A stretch of DNA of 59,882 nucleotides from Clostridiales bacterium oral taxon 876 str. F0540 (GTDB taxonomy: Bacteria; Bacillota; Clostridia; Clostridiales; Clostridiaceae). Numbering within the stretch: the stretch's first letter is position 1; each line of letters begins with the position of its first letter. Below the pieces are notes generated by a model. That model did not search any database. It saw only the letters and a program-made list of their open reading frames with translations, and was not told where the DNA came from. The DNA lies in contig KE993499.1 in the NCBI GenBank assembly GCA_000466585.1, positions 1 to 59,882 of the forward strand, read 5' to 3'. Shown piece after piece: positions 51,016 to 59,882 of this stretch. The position numbers and the translations under genes were made by a program.

Positions 51016-52194
51016 CTATATATTCCTCTCAGATATTAATGCTTCGATCCTCGGGACATTTAAGTTAAGTTCAAACCCCTGATCTTTTGATGATAAATAC
51101 TTAACTGTTCCACCTAAGCTTTCTGCTCGATCTTTTATGCTTTTAAGTCCAACTCCTTCTATAATATTGTCACAGCCCTCTCCATTATCTTTTAGCCTCA
51201 TGTATAAAGAATCCTTATAAAAGTTTAAATTTATATTAACTTTATCAGCTTTTCCGTGCCTTACTGAATTAGTTAAAAACTCTTGAACTATTCTATAAAG
51301 TATAAAGCTTTGATCTGAATTAAGTTCCCATATTTCTTTTGATAAAGTAAATATAACCTCCACTTCTGTTAGCTTTTTAAAGTTCTTTATCATCTCTTCA
51401 ATAGCTAGTATTCCTCGATATTTTTCGAATTCAGCTGGGACAAGATCCCTTACAGCCTCCCTTACACTTCGTAGAGCATCCTTCGCAAATCCGCTTAAAT
51501 TTTTAGCCATTTCAGAAGCTGCTTTTCCGTCAATTTCTGCTATCTTTTCTATTGCAGAAAGCTGTATTATCATAGTAGAAAGACTATGACCTACAGAATC
51601 ATGAATTTCTCTTGAAATCCTATTTCTCTCTCTTAGCAAAGTCAGTTCTTCTATTGTGCCTGCATATCTTTCTAAGTTATCTTTTGCTTTTTTAAGCTCT
51701 TCTTCAGAAATTCTAAGTTTGTCGTAGAGCTTCTGTGCCTCATGCTTTCTTTCTGTTTCCTCTTTTATATAAACTCCAAGTGCACCAACTGCTATAGCAG
51801 CTAAAACACTAGATATAGTGAGCTTTAAATCTGTTTGCCCTAAAAGTATTAGAATTGCAATAATTAAACTTATTAATCCTGCTGTTATATATTTACTACT
51901 TATGTACATTGTTGAATCAAGCAATATGCTAAACAACAGTAAAAATGTTATTCCTCCATAGTTATTAAAAATAATCAAAGATAAGGCGGCTTCAACCAAT
52001 ATTGAAATTAAAAAATAAATACTTTTCTTAGGTATGGAAAAAAATCTTACTTGGTTATTTATTACAAATACTAAAAATAGAGTTATAAAGTATATATCTA
52101 TACTTTTTCCCGTGAGCATAAAAAGTACAGATGCCAATAAAGATAGCACTAACGATGTATATCTTAATAATACAAACAAAACCTTCTTGCTCAA
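51016..52194 (-). CDS. Sensor histidine kinase, HisKA_3 (LiaS/DesK-like)
   Basis: A 392-residue membrane kinase. About five or six helices fill residues 8-150 with almost no external loop, so it probably senses in the membrane. A coiled linker leads to the HisKA_3 phosphoacceptor SREIHDSVGHSLS and an ATP-binding domain with SVRHGKADKV and GVGLKSIKDRAESLGG. This kinase type pairs with NarL-family regulators, as the next gene confirms. The start is TTG at 52194, four bases after AGGTGGAG. Confidence 0.93.
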   Translation of the reverse strand: MSKKVLFVLLRYTSLVLSLLASVLFMLTGKSIDIYFITLFLVFVINNQVRFFSIPKKSIYFLISILVEAALSLIIFNNYGGITFLLLFSILLDSTMYISSKYITAGLISLIIAILILLGQTDLKLTISSVLAAIAVGALGVYIKEETERKHEAQKLYDKLRISEEELKKAKDNLERYAGTIEELTLLRERNRISREIHDSVGHSLSTMIIQLSAIEKIAEIDGKAASEMAKNLSGFAKDALRSVREAVRDLVPAEFEKYRGILAIEEMIKNFKKLTEVEVIFTLSKEIWELNSDQSFILYRIVQEFLTNSVRHGKADKVNINLNFYKDSLYMRLKDNGEGCDNIIEGVGLKSIKDRAESLGGTVKYLSSKDQGFELNLNVPRIEALISERNI

Positions 52195-52224
52195 ATGACT
52201 CCACCTGCAATTCTCAAATATATT

Positions 52225-53844
52225 TTACTTTAATCTAAAGGTCTTAGGAGCTGCCTTATACGTTATAATTAAAGCGGCTGCCATATAAATAACTGTCACA
52301 CCGAGTACCCCTAATGTAAAATAGTAGGAGGATGTTTTAATCTGAAGACATCCATAGCATACAAAGTACATAACTGCATTTATTATCTTAAATAAAGGAC
52401 TCTTAACAGTTAACTCAGCAGTATAAGGCTGTATTACATAATACATAAATAAATGATGTATTGAAAAAAAGCAGGCTAGACAAAGTATGCATAAAAATAT
52501 CGGCACCATCTCTATAAGTTTTGATGAATATCCAGCTGATGCAGTTATTATAATAAGAGCTAAGCATAATATTGCTGCCGGAATAATATTAAGCATGACT
52601 ACCCTTTTAAGTCTTGAGGTAAAATTGCTTAATATAACTTTACTTTCTCTATAATACGCATATCTTAAAAGGCTTAAGTCGCAGTTGTAAAACATAGCTT
52701 TGCAAATTCTTTCTCCGGTAGACATCAGATACATAAAAAAGACAAATAAAGCTGTGCTTTTCTGTATCTGACTCACTATATCATTCCTATTCTGAGGCAT
52801 AAAAATCACAAAATACATGCAGATCAAAAATACTATACTTATAATTAACACCCTATTTCTTATAGGTGTCACCATAATTCTTCTATGACGCTTGAAAAAT
52901 ATAGCGTTCAAATATTCGTAGCCTTCTTTTTTGTTTAAGCTTCTGCTGTCTAGATCTTCCTTGGTCATTTTCTTTTCATTAATTTTAACATCTCCAAACT
53001 TCATGTCAGTTTTTACTGCTCCAAGCTTAAACAGATTATCTTTAGTTAGTAATTTCTTAGCTATCACTGTATAGTTTTTATATCTAAGAATATATATAAA
53101 GGCTGCTGCTCCGATACAAATAATAAAAATCGCTGCATAGGTATTAAATAGTACCTTCTGAAAGTTAACAGTTAGCTTCATTACAGGAAGCAAATAAGCA
53201 AATAGCATTCCTCCAAGAATAACTGTAGTCATATATATATTTTTTTCTGTGAGAACACTTTTCGTTTTAGCATATACCCTAATATGCAGACACTCTCCTA
53301 TAAATCTTAAAGCTATAAGCTCCAAAATAAATATAACCGCTTTTAAGGGAGTAAAGCCTATTATATAACCAATAATAAGCATTGGTATTACAAAGTGAAG
53401 AAAATCTTTTAAATTTATAAATATTATATTGCTGATATAGTATTTCCTTGCATTGGCTCTCATCAAAGTAATCATATTAAAGGCTTGCTTGTCATATTTA
53501 TTTATAATTGTGCTTTTCATAAGAGGTCCTAAAATGAGACTTAATGAAGCAAAAATATGAAAAAATATAGGTAAGAGCTTAGTTGTATCCTTAATAAGAG
53601 AATCAGATATTAAATAAGCCGGCAGTATAACCATTATTCCTATGTAAAATGCCTTTCTAAAGAAACCACTAAATAACCCCAAAATTTGGCTTATGATTCC
53701 TATAGTAAGCTTCGCATCAGTCTTCTCATAAAGTTTATCAGGTACTTTTCTGCCAACTAATGGAATTCTTTTTAGAAAATAAATAAACTGATTAGCTCCT
53801 TCTGCAAAAGTAACCTTGAAACTATTAATAAAAGTTCTATACAT
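52225..53844 (-). CDS. ABC exporter membrane subunit, putative
   Basis: A 539-residue membrane protein with about twelve hydrophobic segments in two halves and a soluble central stretch (about residues 270-310, with DVKINEKKMTKEDLDSRSLNKKEGYEY). It carries no ATP-binding motif. Its ATG overlaps the end of an ABC ATPase gene by 8 bp, so it is that protein's permease. Size and layout recall the 555-residue permease at 34819-36486, although sequence likeness is low. The substrate is unknown. The histidine kinase gene follows 30 bp downstream. Confidence 0.78.
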   Translation of the reverse strand: MYRTFINSFKVTFAEGANQFIYFLKRIPLVGRKVPDKLYEKTDAKLTIGIISQILGLFSGFFRKAFYIGIMVILPAYLISDSLIKDTTKLLPIFFHIFASLSLILGPLMKSTIINKYDKQAFNMITLMRANARKYYISNIIFINLKDFLHFVIPMLIIGYIIGFTPLKAVIFILELIALRFIGECLHIRVYAKTKSVLTEKNIYMTTVILGGMLFAYLLPVMKLTVNFQKVLFNTYAAIFIICIGAAAFIYILRYKNYTVIAKKLLTKDNLFKLGAVKTDMKFGDVKINEKKMTKEDLDSRSLNKKEGYEYLNAIFFKRHRRIMVTPIRNRVLIISIVFLICMYFVIFMPQNRNDIVSQIQKSTALFVFFMYLMSTGERICKAMFYNCDLSLLRYAYYRESKVILSNFTSRLKRVVMLNIIPAAILCLALIIITASAGYSSKLIEMVPIFLCILCLACFFSIHHLFMYYVIQPYTAELTVKSPLFKIINAVMYFVCYGCLQIKTSSYYFTLGVLGVTVIYMAAALIITYKAAPKTFRLK

Positions 53845-54547
53845 CTCCGCCCTCCTTTAAGATTTCCATGATTTTTTCCTCAAAGCCGGGACTCTTCAGT
53901 ATATCACTATTAAGTTCTTCTAAAGTTCCATTATTTAGAACAACTATTTCATCACACAGATCAGTTGCAAGCTGCAAGATATGAGTTGAAAAAATGATAA
54001 TATGCTCGCTTTTTATTTTCTTAAGAAGATTTTTAATTTCAAGTGCTACAATTACATCAAAAGAAGTCAACGGCTCGTCTAATAATATAACAGGAGGCCT
54101 TGTTATTAAAAAGCAGACCATCTGTATTTTATTTTTCATTCCGTGTGAATAGCCTTTTATTAATCTGTATCTATCCTCTTCATCAATCTTTATTAAATCA
54201 AAGTATTCTTCTATTGTTAGTGGATTTTTTATCTTATCCTTGTTAATATCAATATAAAATTTTAGGAACTCGTAGCCTGTCAAAAATTCAGGCAGTACAG
54301 GTTCTGAAAACACATAACCTACCTTTGAGTAATCTATAGCCTGCGCTTGATCATCTTCTGTCAACAGTTTTATATTTCCGCTTTCATACTGAGAATCTCC
54401 GCTTATACAATTAAACAGGGTTGTTTTCCCTGCTCCGTTTCGTCCCAAAAGTCCATATATTTTACCTTTTTCAAAGCTGCAGGATGCCTTCTTTAGCACT
54501 TGCTTTTCTCCATAGTTTTTTTCGATATTTTCCAATATAAGTTTCAA
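53837..54547 (-). CDS. ABC transporter ATP-binding protein
   Basis: A 236-residue ABC ATPase. Walker A GRNGAGKTT, Q-loop YVFSEPVLPEFLTG, a degenerate signature KGYSHGMKNKIQ, Walker B VILLDEPLTSFD and the switch histidine in FSTHILQ are present. The start is the TTG at 54547, seven bases after GGGGG; a longer frame to 54589 overlaps the histidine kinase stop and lacks a site. Its stop overlaps the permease start by 8 bp. Confidence 0.92.
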   Translation of the reverse strand: MKLILENIEKNYGEKQVLKKASCSFEKGKIYGLLGRNGAGKTTLFNCISGDSQYESGNIKLLTEDDQAQAIDYSKVGYVFSEPVLPEFLTGYEFLKFYIDINKDKIKNPLTIEEYFDLIKIDEEDRYRLIKGYSHGMKNKIQMVCFLITRPPVILLDEPLTSFDVIVALEIKNLLKKIKSEHIIIFSTHILQLATDLCDEIVVLNNGTLEELNSDILKSPGFEEKIMEILKEGGDV

Positions 54548-54588
54548 ATTTATGCCCCCTTTTAATATTACTTGATTGTAAAAATGCA

Positions 54589-55827
54589 TTAATAATTAAT
54601 AAATGTAATTGTAAACTTAGTTCCTTTTCCTTCTTCGCTTGATGCATATATGCTTCCTTCCTGCCCTTCAATAACAGCTTTTGCAATATACAAGCCTATT
54701 CCGATATTAGTTGGATTGCTGCTGTTCGGTCCCTTATAAAACCTTTCAAAGATTTTTGGAAGCTCCTTTTTGCTTATTCCAAGTCCATTATCCTCAATAA
54801 CTATCTGAGAAAAAATATTATTACTTTCCCATGAAATATTTATAATTCCGCTTTCCTTACTGTGCTCAATACAGTTTTTAATTATATTTGAAAGCGCTTC
54901 TCCGGTCCAATTCACGTCATGTTTTACTTTTATATTTTTATCTCCTGATAATTTTATTAAAGTATCCTTTTCAGAAGCTAAAAGCTCAAGAGGTTCAATA
55001 CTTTTAAGTATAGTGTTGTATATAGGTTTTTCTTCCTTGTTAAATTCAATTATTTTTCCTTCAAGCTTTGCCATTTTGAGAAGGTTCTTTATAAGCCAGT
55101 CTATTCTATCAAGTTGATTTTTCCCTTCCTGTAAAAATTTATATCTTTCTTCAAAAGGCATCTCTACATCTCTTATCATTATATCGTTATACATTGTGAG
55201 AGAAGCTAAAGGCGTTTTAAGCTGATGTGATATATCAGTTATTATGCGTTTTAAAAAAAGCTTGTCTTCTTTTAACTGCTCCATGTTTTCTTTTAGTCTT
55301 TCAGACATTATATTATACTGATGGGCCAGAAGGCCAAAATCTCCCTCTTCCTTGTCACTTAGCTCACAACTAAATTTTCCTTCCATAATTTTATCTGTAC
55401 TTTCTGCAAAACTTCTTACTTTCTTAAATATGTTTCTTAAGAACATTATGATAATAGTGAAAGATATTAAGCCAAATACTGCTAAGAAAATTACAGATAT
55501 TGTGTATAATCTTCTATACTCCTTTTCAAATAACAAATTTTTATAAGCACTTAAATCCTCTTTATAGGAATATTTATCTAAGATTTCTTTCCCATGCTCG
55601 TAGTTATCTTTAAAATCCACTGTATAGTTTTTTACTATTTCCTCTTCAAGTTCGGGATGATCTTTTACTATGGCTCCTACAGCTCCAATGTTTTGTTTTA
55701 TAACAATGGTATTTATTCTGCTGATAGTATCATTCATCATATACATAAAACAGAAAGCAAAAATAATAAAGAGTATAATAAAAGCTGAGGTTATAATCTT
55801 TACTTCTTTATTTCTAAATATTATCAT
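54589..55827 (-). CDS. Sensor histidine kinase, HisKA type
   Basis: A 412-residue kinase with two membrane helices (about 10-32 and 112-135) and an external domain of about 80 residues. A HAMP linker follows, then the phosphoacceptor ISHQLKTPLASL and an ATP-binding domain with the N-box NIIKNCIEHS and VIEDNGLGIS. Its ATG overlaps the stop of the response regulator gene (ATGA), so they are one operon. The nearby ABC systems make a role in sensing antimicrobial or envelope stress likely. Confidence 0.94.
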   Translation of the reverse strand: MIIFRNKEVKIITSAFIILFIIFAFCFMYMMNDTISRINTIVIKQNIGAVGAIVKDHPELEEEIVKNYTVDFKDNYEHGKEILDKYSYKEDLSAYKNLLFEKEYRRLYTISVIFLAVFGLISFTIIIMFLRNIFKKVRSFAESTDKIMEGKFSCELSDKEEGDFGLLAHQYNIMSERLKENMEQLKEDKLFLKRIITDISHQLKTPLASLTMYNDIMIRDVEMPFEERYKFLQEGKNQLDRIDWLIKNLLKMAKLEGKIIEFNKEEKPIYNTILKSIEPLELLASEKDTLIKLSGDKNIKVKHDVNWTGEALSNIIKNCIEHSKESGIINISWESNNIFSQIVIEDNGLGISKKELPKIFERFYKGPNSSNPTNIGIGLYIAKAVIEGQEGSIYASSEEGKGTKFTITFINY

Positions 55828-56513
55828 AGATTTCTGCCATCATCCTTCCACATGTATCCTATTCCTCTTATGGTAGTAATATATTTTCCTGCCTCATCAC
55901 CAAGCTTTTCTCTCAACCTTTTCATATAAACATTTAAGGTATTGTTATCTATAAAGTTTCCATCTATATCCCAAAGTTTTTCTATAATAGCGGTCCTGTT
56001 AAGTACTTGATTCTTATTTTCTATCATGAGGAGCAGCAGCTTGTATTCGGCAGCCGTTAAATTTATTTCGTCTTCTCTTATATAAACCTTGCATTTAAGA
56101 GGCTCTACAGTAACGCTTCCGCTTACTATACTCTTATTAGGGGCTGTTTCTCTGTTTTTTCTCTGTCTTCGCATGAGAGCATTAATTCTTGAAACAAGTT
56201 CCCCTATTCTTACAGGCTTTGTAATATAGTCGTCTCCTCCTATATCCAGTCCAAAAATTATATTAGCTTCATCATCTAGCGCAGTCATAAATATAACAGG
56301 TGTACTACTCTTCATTCTTATTTCCTTGCAAAAATCATAACCGTTCCCGTCAGGAAGCATTACATCCAACAAAATAAGCTCTATATCTTTATTAAAACAA
56401 CCCCTAGCCTGCTCTAAGTTCTTAGCGGTTATTATATTGAATCCCTCTTTGTTCAGTGCATATTCTATCCCCATTGCTAATGGCGCCTCATCTTCTACCA
56501 GTAAAATCTTCAC
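55824..56513 (-). CDS. Response regulator, OmpR family
   Basis: A 229-residue transcription factor. The receiver has LLVEDEAPL, the phosphorylation aspartate in LILLDVMLPDG (near 51) and DYITKPV. The winged helix (about 130-225) has NLTAAEYKLLLLMIENKNQVLNR-type residues and LNVYMKRLREKLG. It precedes its histidine kinase with a 4-bp overlap. It is 93 bp downstream of the FtsX-like permease, behind a terminator, and so probably has its own promoter. It likely controls one or both flanking ABC systems. Confidence 0.95.
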   Translation of the reverse strand: MKILLVEDEAPLAMGIEYALNKEGFNIITAKNLEQARGCFNKDIELILLDVMLPDGNGYDFCKEIRMKSSTPVIFMTALDDEANIIFGLDIGGDDYITKPVRIGELVSRINALMRRQRKNRETAPNKSIVSGSVTVEPLKCKVYIREDEINLTAAEYKLLLLMIENKNQVLNRTAIIEKLWDIDGNFIDNNTLNVYMKRLREKLGDEAGKYITTIRGIGYMWKDDGRNL

Positions 56514-56580
56514 TTTCTCCCCACCTCGCTGACAAATTGATTTTTTACTACCATTTTACCATAATTTATTTAAACTTAGA

Positions 56581-56611
56581 AATAATAGGAGGCAAATTGC
56601 CTCCTATTATT
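56581..56611 (-). terminator. Terminator of the FtsX-type ABC operon
   Basis: A perfect 15-bp stem, AATAATAGGAGGCAA with TTGCCTCCTATTATT (56581-56595 and 56597-56611), one base apart. It overlaps the last codons of the permease gene and separates it from the response regulator gene. Confidence 0.75.
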
Positions 56612-59108
56612 CTTCTAGTCTTAAGCTTTCTACAATATTCATATCATTTAATTTTCTTAAAGGTATCAGCGCAGCTATAAAGGTAATAAAAATTATTCCA
56701 GCAGCCCCTGAAAAATATGTCCACATAGACATCTTATAACCTATATCACCTAAAGGATTATTGTTTACTATACCATACTTTGTAAGCAGATAGGATAAAG
56801 GTAGCCCAACTAAACATGCAAAAATACCAAATAATACTCCTTCTAAAAGTACAAGTTTCTTAAACTGTCCTTTGGTCATCCCTATAGCCTTAAATATTGC
56901 ATACTCTCTCTTTTTAACAAGAAGATTTATAGTTACGGTATTTATAATATTTACTGTTGAGATTACTACTATTAACGCTACAAAACCATATACTAAAATA
57001 AATAATTGTTTTATAGAACTATCCGTTTCCTTTTGAGCACTATATACGTCCATGAACATAGCTTTATTTTCATCAGCAATAACATTTAATTTTTCGAAAA
57101 GCTTCTCCCTATATTGACTTGATGAGTAATCTAAGAAAATATTATTATATTCATTAACCCCAGTAAGCTTACTAAAGGTTTCATTTGATACAATAATTCC
57201 ATAGCCGTCTATTAAAGGAGTATCTTCTATAGGATCACTTTCAATAACACCTGCCACCTCTAAAGTAATTTCTTTTCCGCTATCTATTAAACCCTGCAAA
57301 CTTTTAGCATTGGATTTATTAATATACTCTTTAGACATTACTGGAATTGTAATTTTATCTCCGAGTTTGTAGCTTGTAAAAGCTCCCCAAAATATTTTTT
57401 TATTCTCCTTTCCTCTGGCTTTGTTGACTATTATAACCTTATTGTCCTTAAAATCAGAGTAATCAAGCTTTAACTTATTTTCTTTTCTAGCTATGTTAAA
57501 GGCATTTTCATCATAGCTGAATATTGAACCTTTATCAATTAAATAGCTGTTTTTATATTCCTTTAAATTATTGCTATATTTTAATGAATTTAAAAACTTC
57601 TCCTGAAGCTTATTTTTATCAATAGGAAGGATTGCGCTGTATTGATTAGCCTTATATATATTCTTAATGCCCTCAATAGCTTTTAGTCTTTCTATAAACT
57701 TATCTCCAAACAAGTTTCCATCCTTGGCTGTAAAGACTGCTTCTACTTTGAGGTTGCCTGTCAGTATTTCGTTAGACTTTAAAGTAAAGTCTGCAAAGTT
57801 GGAAAAGAATATAAACATAATTAAGGAAACTGTTAAAGATATGCAGGTAATATAAAATCTCTTTCTGCTTCTTTTTATATTTTTGTAAGCTACCTCTCCT
57901 TCAAAATTAAATATAAGTCTTGATAAAAAGCTTCTTCTTCTTTTTACCTTTTCTCCTTTTATTACCGTTGTTCCTCTGATTGCATCTATTGGAGAAACCT
58001 TTGATGCAGTTCTTGCAGGAAAAAATGCTGATAAAAATATAGTAATCACACCTAAGGCAGCTCCAATAATTATTACCTGAGGTTTTAATACTACGTGGTA
58101 ATCACTAAAGGTGTTTCCTGTCATTATAAGATTAATTGTTATATACAATCCCAAGTATCCGCATAAAATACCTATTGGTATAGAAATTATGCTCATAATA
58201 AGTGCTTCTTTAAAAACAAGATTTCTAATTTGCTTTTTAGTAGCACCTATGCTTCTGAGTATTCCGTAATGTTTGACTCTTTCCATTACTGATATATTAA
58301 AGGCATTATAAATAACTACTACAGTACAAATAACTACAAATATTGTTATAATTATAAATATTTTTAGTACTGCATCATTTTTCTGTTTATCTGGTCCTTG
58401 ACCATAAAGATATAGAAGCTCGCTATTTACATCAAAATTTACTCCCGAGTCTGCAGCTATTTTCTTGGCAGCTCCTATCTTATCTTTTTTCTCTTTTAAA
58501 TTAGCATAATAAGAAAAACTTCCCTCTTTTGCTAAAGATTCATCAAGAAAAGTGATTCCATAACTGCTTATTTCGCTGCTTTCAAAAGCTCCTACTATTT
58601 TATACTCTTTATTCTCAGCATTATTTTCAAATTCTAACTTTCCCTTTAACAGGCTGCTATTATTTTTGTCTTTCAAAACATTATAAAACTTTTTATCCAC
58701 TATTATTTCCGAACTATTTTGAGGAAGCCTTCCCTCTGAAAGCTTTAACTTAAATATATTATTAAACATTCCTTCATCATAAGCCTTAATTTGCATTGAC
58801 TTGATTGAATCTGTCAAATCTACATTTTCTATTACAAAGCTTCCTATTTTTTTCTCTGCTCCTCCATTTTTTATTTCAGCATTGCTTTTTAAAAGCTTTA
58901 ATTTATCTGTATTTAATTTAGAAAATAAAACTTCAAAGTTTCCGGATCTTTCTTTTATACTTTCAATCTGACTTTCTTTTCCGCTGTAATAAAAAGTAAA
59001 GATTGCCGAAAACATTGCCACTGCTACTATAATCCCAAATAGCGTAAGAATTGTTCTTCCTTTATGCTTTAATAAATATTTTCTTGTAAGAGATGAATAT
59101 TTCTCCAT
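56607..59108 (-). CDS. ABC transporter permease, FtsX domain twice
   Basis: An 833-residue membrane protein with the MacB/FtsX-type plan duplicated. A first helix (18-38) and external domain are followed by a three-helix FtsX domain (about 245-370, with MERVKHYGILRSIGATKKQI). Another helix and external domain lead to a second FtsX domain (about 705-825, with LLVKKREYAIFKAIGMTKGQF). Such proteins work with LolD-type ATPases, as coded immediately upstream (TAATG overlap), and act on lipids, peptides or antimicrobials at the membrane surface. The substrate is unknown. Confidence 0.93.
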   Translation of the reverse strand: MEKYSSLTRKYLLKHKGRTILTLFGIIVAVAMFSAIFTFYYSGKESQIESIKERSGNFEVLFSKLNTDKLKLLKSNAEIKNGGAEKKIGSFVIENVDLTDSIKSMQIKAYDEGMFNNIFKLKLSEGRLPQNSSEIIVDKKFYNVLKDKNNSSLLKGKLEFENNAENKEYKIVGAFESSEISSYGITFLDESLAKEGSFSYYANLKEKKDKIGAAKKIAADSGVNFDVNSELLYLYGQGPDKQKNDAVLKIFIIITIFVVICTVVVIYNAFNISVMERVKHYGILRSIGATKKQIRNLVFKEALIMSIISIPIGILCGYLGLYITINLIMTGNTFSDYHVVLKPQVIIIGAALGVITIFLSAFFPARTASKVSPIDAIRGTTVIKGEKVKRRRSFLSRLIFNFEGEVAYKNIKRSRKRFYITCISLTVSLIMFIFFSNFADFTLKSNEILTGNLKVEAVFTAKDGNLFGDKFIERLKAIEGIKNIYKANQYSAILPIDKNKLQEKFLNSLKYSNNLKEYKNSYLIDKGSIFSYDENAFNIARKENKLKLDYSDFKDNKVIIVNKARGKENKKIFWGAFTSYKLGDKITIPVMSKEYINKSNAKSLQGLIDSGKEITLEVAGVIESDPIEDTPLIDGYGIIVSNETFSKLTGVNEYNNIFLDYSSSQYREKLFEKLNVIADENKAMFMDVYSAQKETDSSIKQLFILVYGFVALIVVISTVNIINTVTINLLVKKREYAIFKAIGMTKGQFKKLVLLEGVLFGIFACLVGLPLSYLLTKYGIVNNNPLGDIGYKMSMWTYFSGAAGIIFITFIAALIPLRKLNDMNIVESLRLEE

Positions 59109-59788
59109 TATTTCATCACCTCATCTGATGAAATCTTTCCGTCCACGATACTTATAATTCTATCTGCCATAGAGGCAATATTTAAATCATGTGTAATAAG
59201 TATCAAGGTCTGGTTATACTTCTTTGCTGAATACTTTAAAAGCTCAAGCACTTCTTTAGAATTTTTTGTATCAAGATTACCAGTAGGTTCGTCAGCCAGT
59301 ATTATTGAAGGCTTATTAGAAAGCGCTCTTCCTATGGATACTCTCTGCTGCTGCCCTCCTGAAAGCTCTGATGGAAGATGCTTTCTTCTTTCTTTTAAAT
59401 CTAATATACCTAAAAGTTCATCTATATAAGGCTTATCAGCTTTTTTGTTGTCCAATAAAAGTGGCATTAATATATTTTCCTCTGCAGTAAGTACTGGTAT
59501 TAGATTGTAAGCTTGAAATATGAACCCAACCTTACGTCTTCGAAGTATAGAAAGCTGTTTTTCTTTTAAGCCGTATATATCCAGATCATCAATAAAAACT
59601 TTACCGGAAGTAGGCTTATCAACTCCTCCTAATAGATGAAGCAAGGTGCTTTTGCCCGAACCACTTGGGCCAACTATTGCTGTAAACTCACCCTTATCAA
59701 CGGAAAAGCTTATATTATCAAGTGCTATAACTTCATTTTCACCTTTACCATATTTTTTCGTTAGATTTTCAACTCTTAAAACTTCCAT
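59108..59788 (-). CDS. ABC transporter ATP-binding protein, LolD/MacB type
   Basis: A 226-residue ABC ATPase. Walker A GPSGSGKST, Q-loop FIFQAYNLIPVLTAEEN, signature LSGGQQQRVSIGRAL, Walker B IILADEPTGNLD and the switch histidine in ITHDLN are all canonical. It is the MacB/LolD subfamily that pairs with FtsX-type permeases, and its stop overlaps the start of that permease (TAATG). The ATG at 59788 uses AAAGGAG at 59795-59801, the end of structured repeat unit D. Other genes of the operon may lie to the right of the window. Confidence 0.96.
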   Translation of the reverse strand: MEVLRVENLTKKYGKGENEVIALDNISFSVDKGEFTAIVGPSGSGKSTLLHLLGGVDKPTSGKVFIDDLDIYGLKEKQLSILRRRKVGFIFQAYNLIPVLTAEENILMPLLLDNKKADKPYIDELLGILDLKERRKHLPSELSGGQQQRVSIGRALSNKPSIILADEPTGNLDTKNSKEVLELLKYSAKKYNQTLILITHDLNIASMADRIISIVDGKISSDEVMK

Positions 59789-59793
59789 TTTTT

Positions 59794-59882
59794 TCTCCTT
59801 TCACTCGAAACACTGAGTAGTTTAGACCACTCACTTCCGCTCGTAAACTACTCGTTAAAGGTCATTTAGACCTTTAACCTCC
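59794..59882 (-). repeat. SD-bounded structured repeat, unit D (supplies ABC ATPase RBS)
   Basis: On the minus strand it begins with GGAGG at the window edge. Hairpin 1 is TTAAAGGTC/GACCTTTAA with loop TAAAT (59877-59855). Hairpin 2 has a perfect 10-bp outer stem GAGTAGTTTA/TAAACTACTC (59853-59815), an apical CGAGC-GGAA-GTGAG (59843-59830) and a 5-nt bulge TGGTC. The tail AGTGTTTCGAGTGAAAGGAG carries the ribosome binding site of the ABC ATPase. Further units may lie outside the window. Confidence 0.8.

Overview
The window is AT-rich, with strong GGAGG ribosome binding sites, many TTG/GTG starts and protein families typical of Clostridium sensu stricto (GlgC/GlgD pair, PdaA, 3D-domain cell-wall protein, E. 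coli-type SpeD, CD3072-like desulfidase, DegV, S1-domain protein). All gene calls were made by reading the sequence; no database search was run.

Layout. The left edge (1-190) carries two tandem TTGACA/17-bp promoters and a leader reading leftward into what is probably an rRNA operon outside the window. Next come a sirtuin, a 1795-residue pseudokinase/ATPase/TPR/GAF/diguanylate-cyclase protein, a cysteine-desulfurase-like enzyme, a DsrE-like protein, a DMT transporter, a 53-residue rubredoxin and SurE. A complete glycogen cluster follows (glgB, glgC, glgD, glgA, glgP; 11089-19748). From 19.8 to 33.6 kb lie housekeeping and sporulation genes: PdaA, an S1-domain protein, a CPBP protease, an M29 aminopeptidase, RtcB, an MCP, SpeD, a ClpE-like unfoldase and AsnA. 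A PadR module and an ABC exporter come next, then an ECF S component, a TudS-related protein, an OmpR/histidine-kinase pair, DegV, a DEAD-box helicase, a UbiA prenyltransferase and a 3D-domain protein. The right quarter (46.7-59.9 kb) is a leftward island of three ABC exporters and two two-component systems, probably for export of or defence against membrane-active compounds.

Most unusual signal. A structured repeat occurs at three places (13008-13246, 32165-32330, 59794-59882), always on the coding strand and directly in front of a start codon. Each full unit is bounded by GGAGG-like Shine-Dalgarno sequences. It contains hairpin 1 (variable stem, loop TAAAT) and hairpin 2 (8-10 bp outer stem, GNRA-like apical hairpin, about 5-nt bulge on the 3' side), then a tail ending in AAAGGAG(G) that serves as the ribosome binding site of glgC, clpE or an ABC ATPase. 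Stem sequences differ between copies while pairing is kept, one stem being held largely by G-U pairs. One unit is nested inside another, and one supplies the last codons of glgB. I do not recognise this family.

Other points: a 16-bp hairpin covering the ribosome binding site of the ECF S component; near-palindromic operators at the padR promoter; a 14-bp palindrome about 65 bp upstream of an ABC operon beside a LuxR-type regulator; a roughly 295-bp long inverted repeat; and a probable ATT start codon for the 3D-domain protein.
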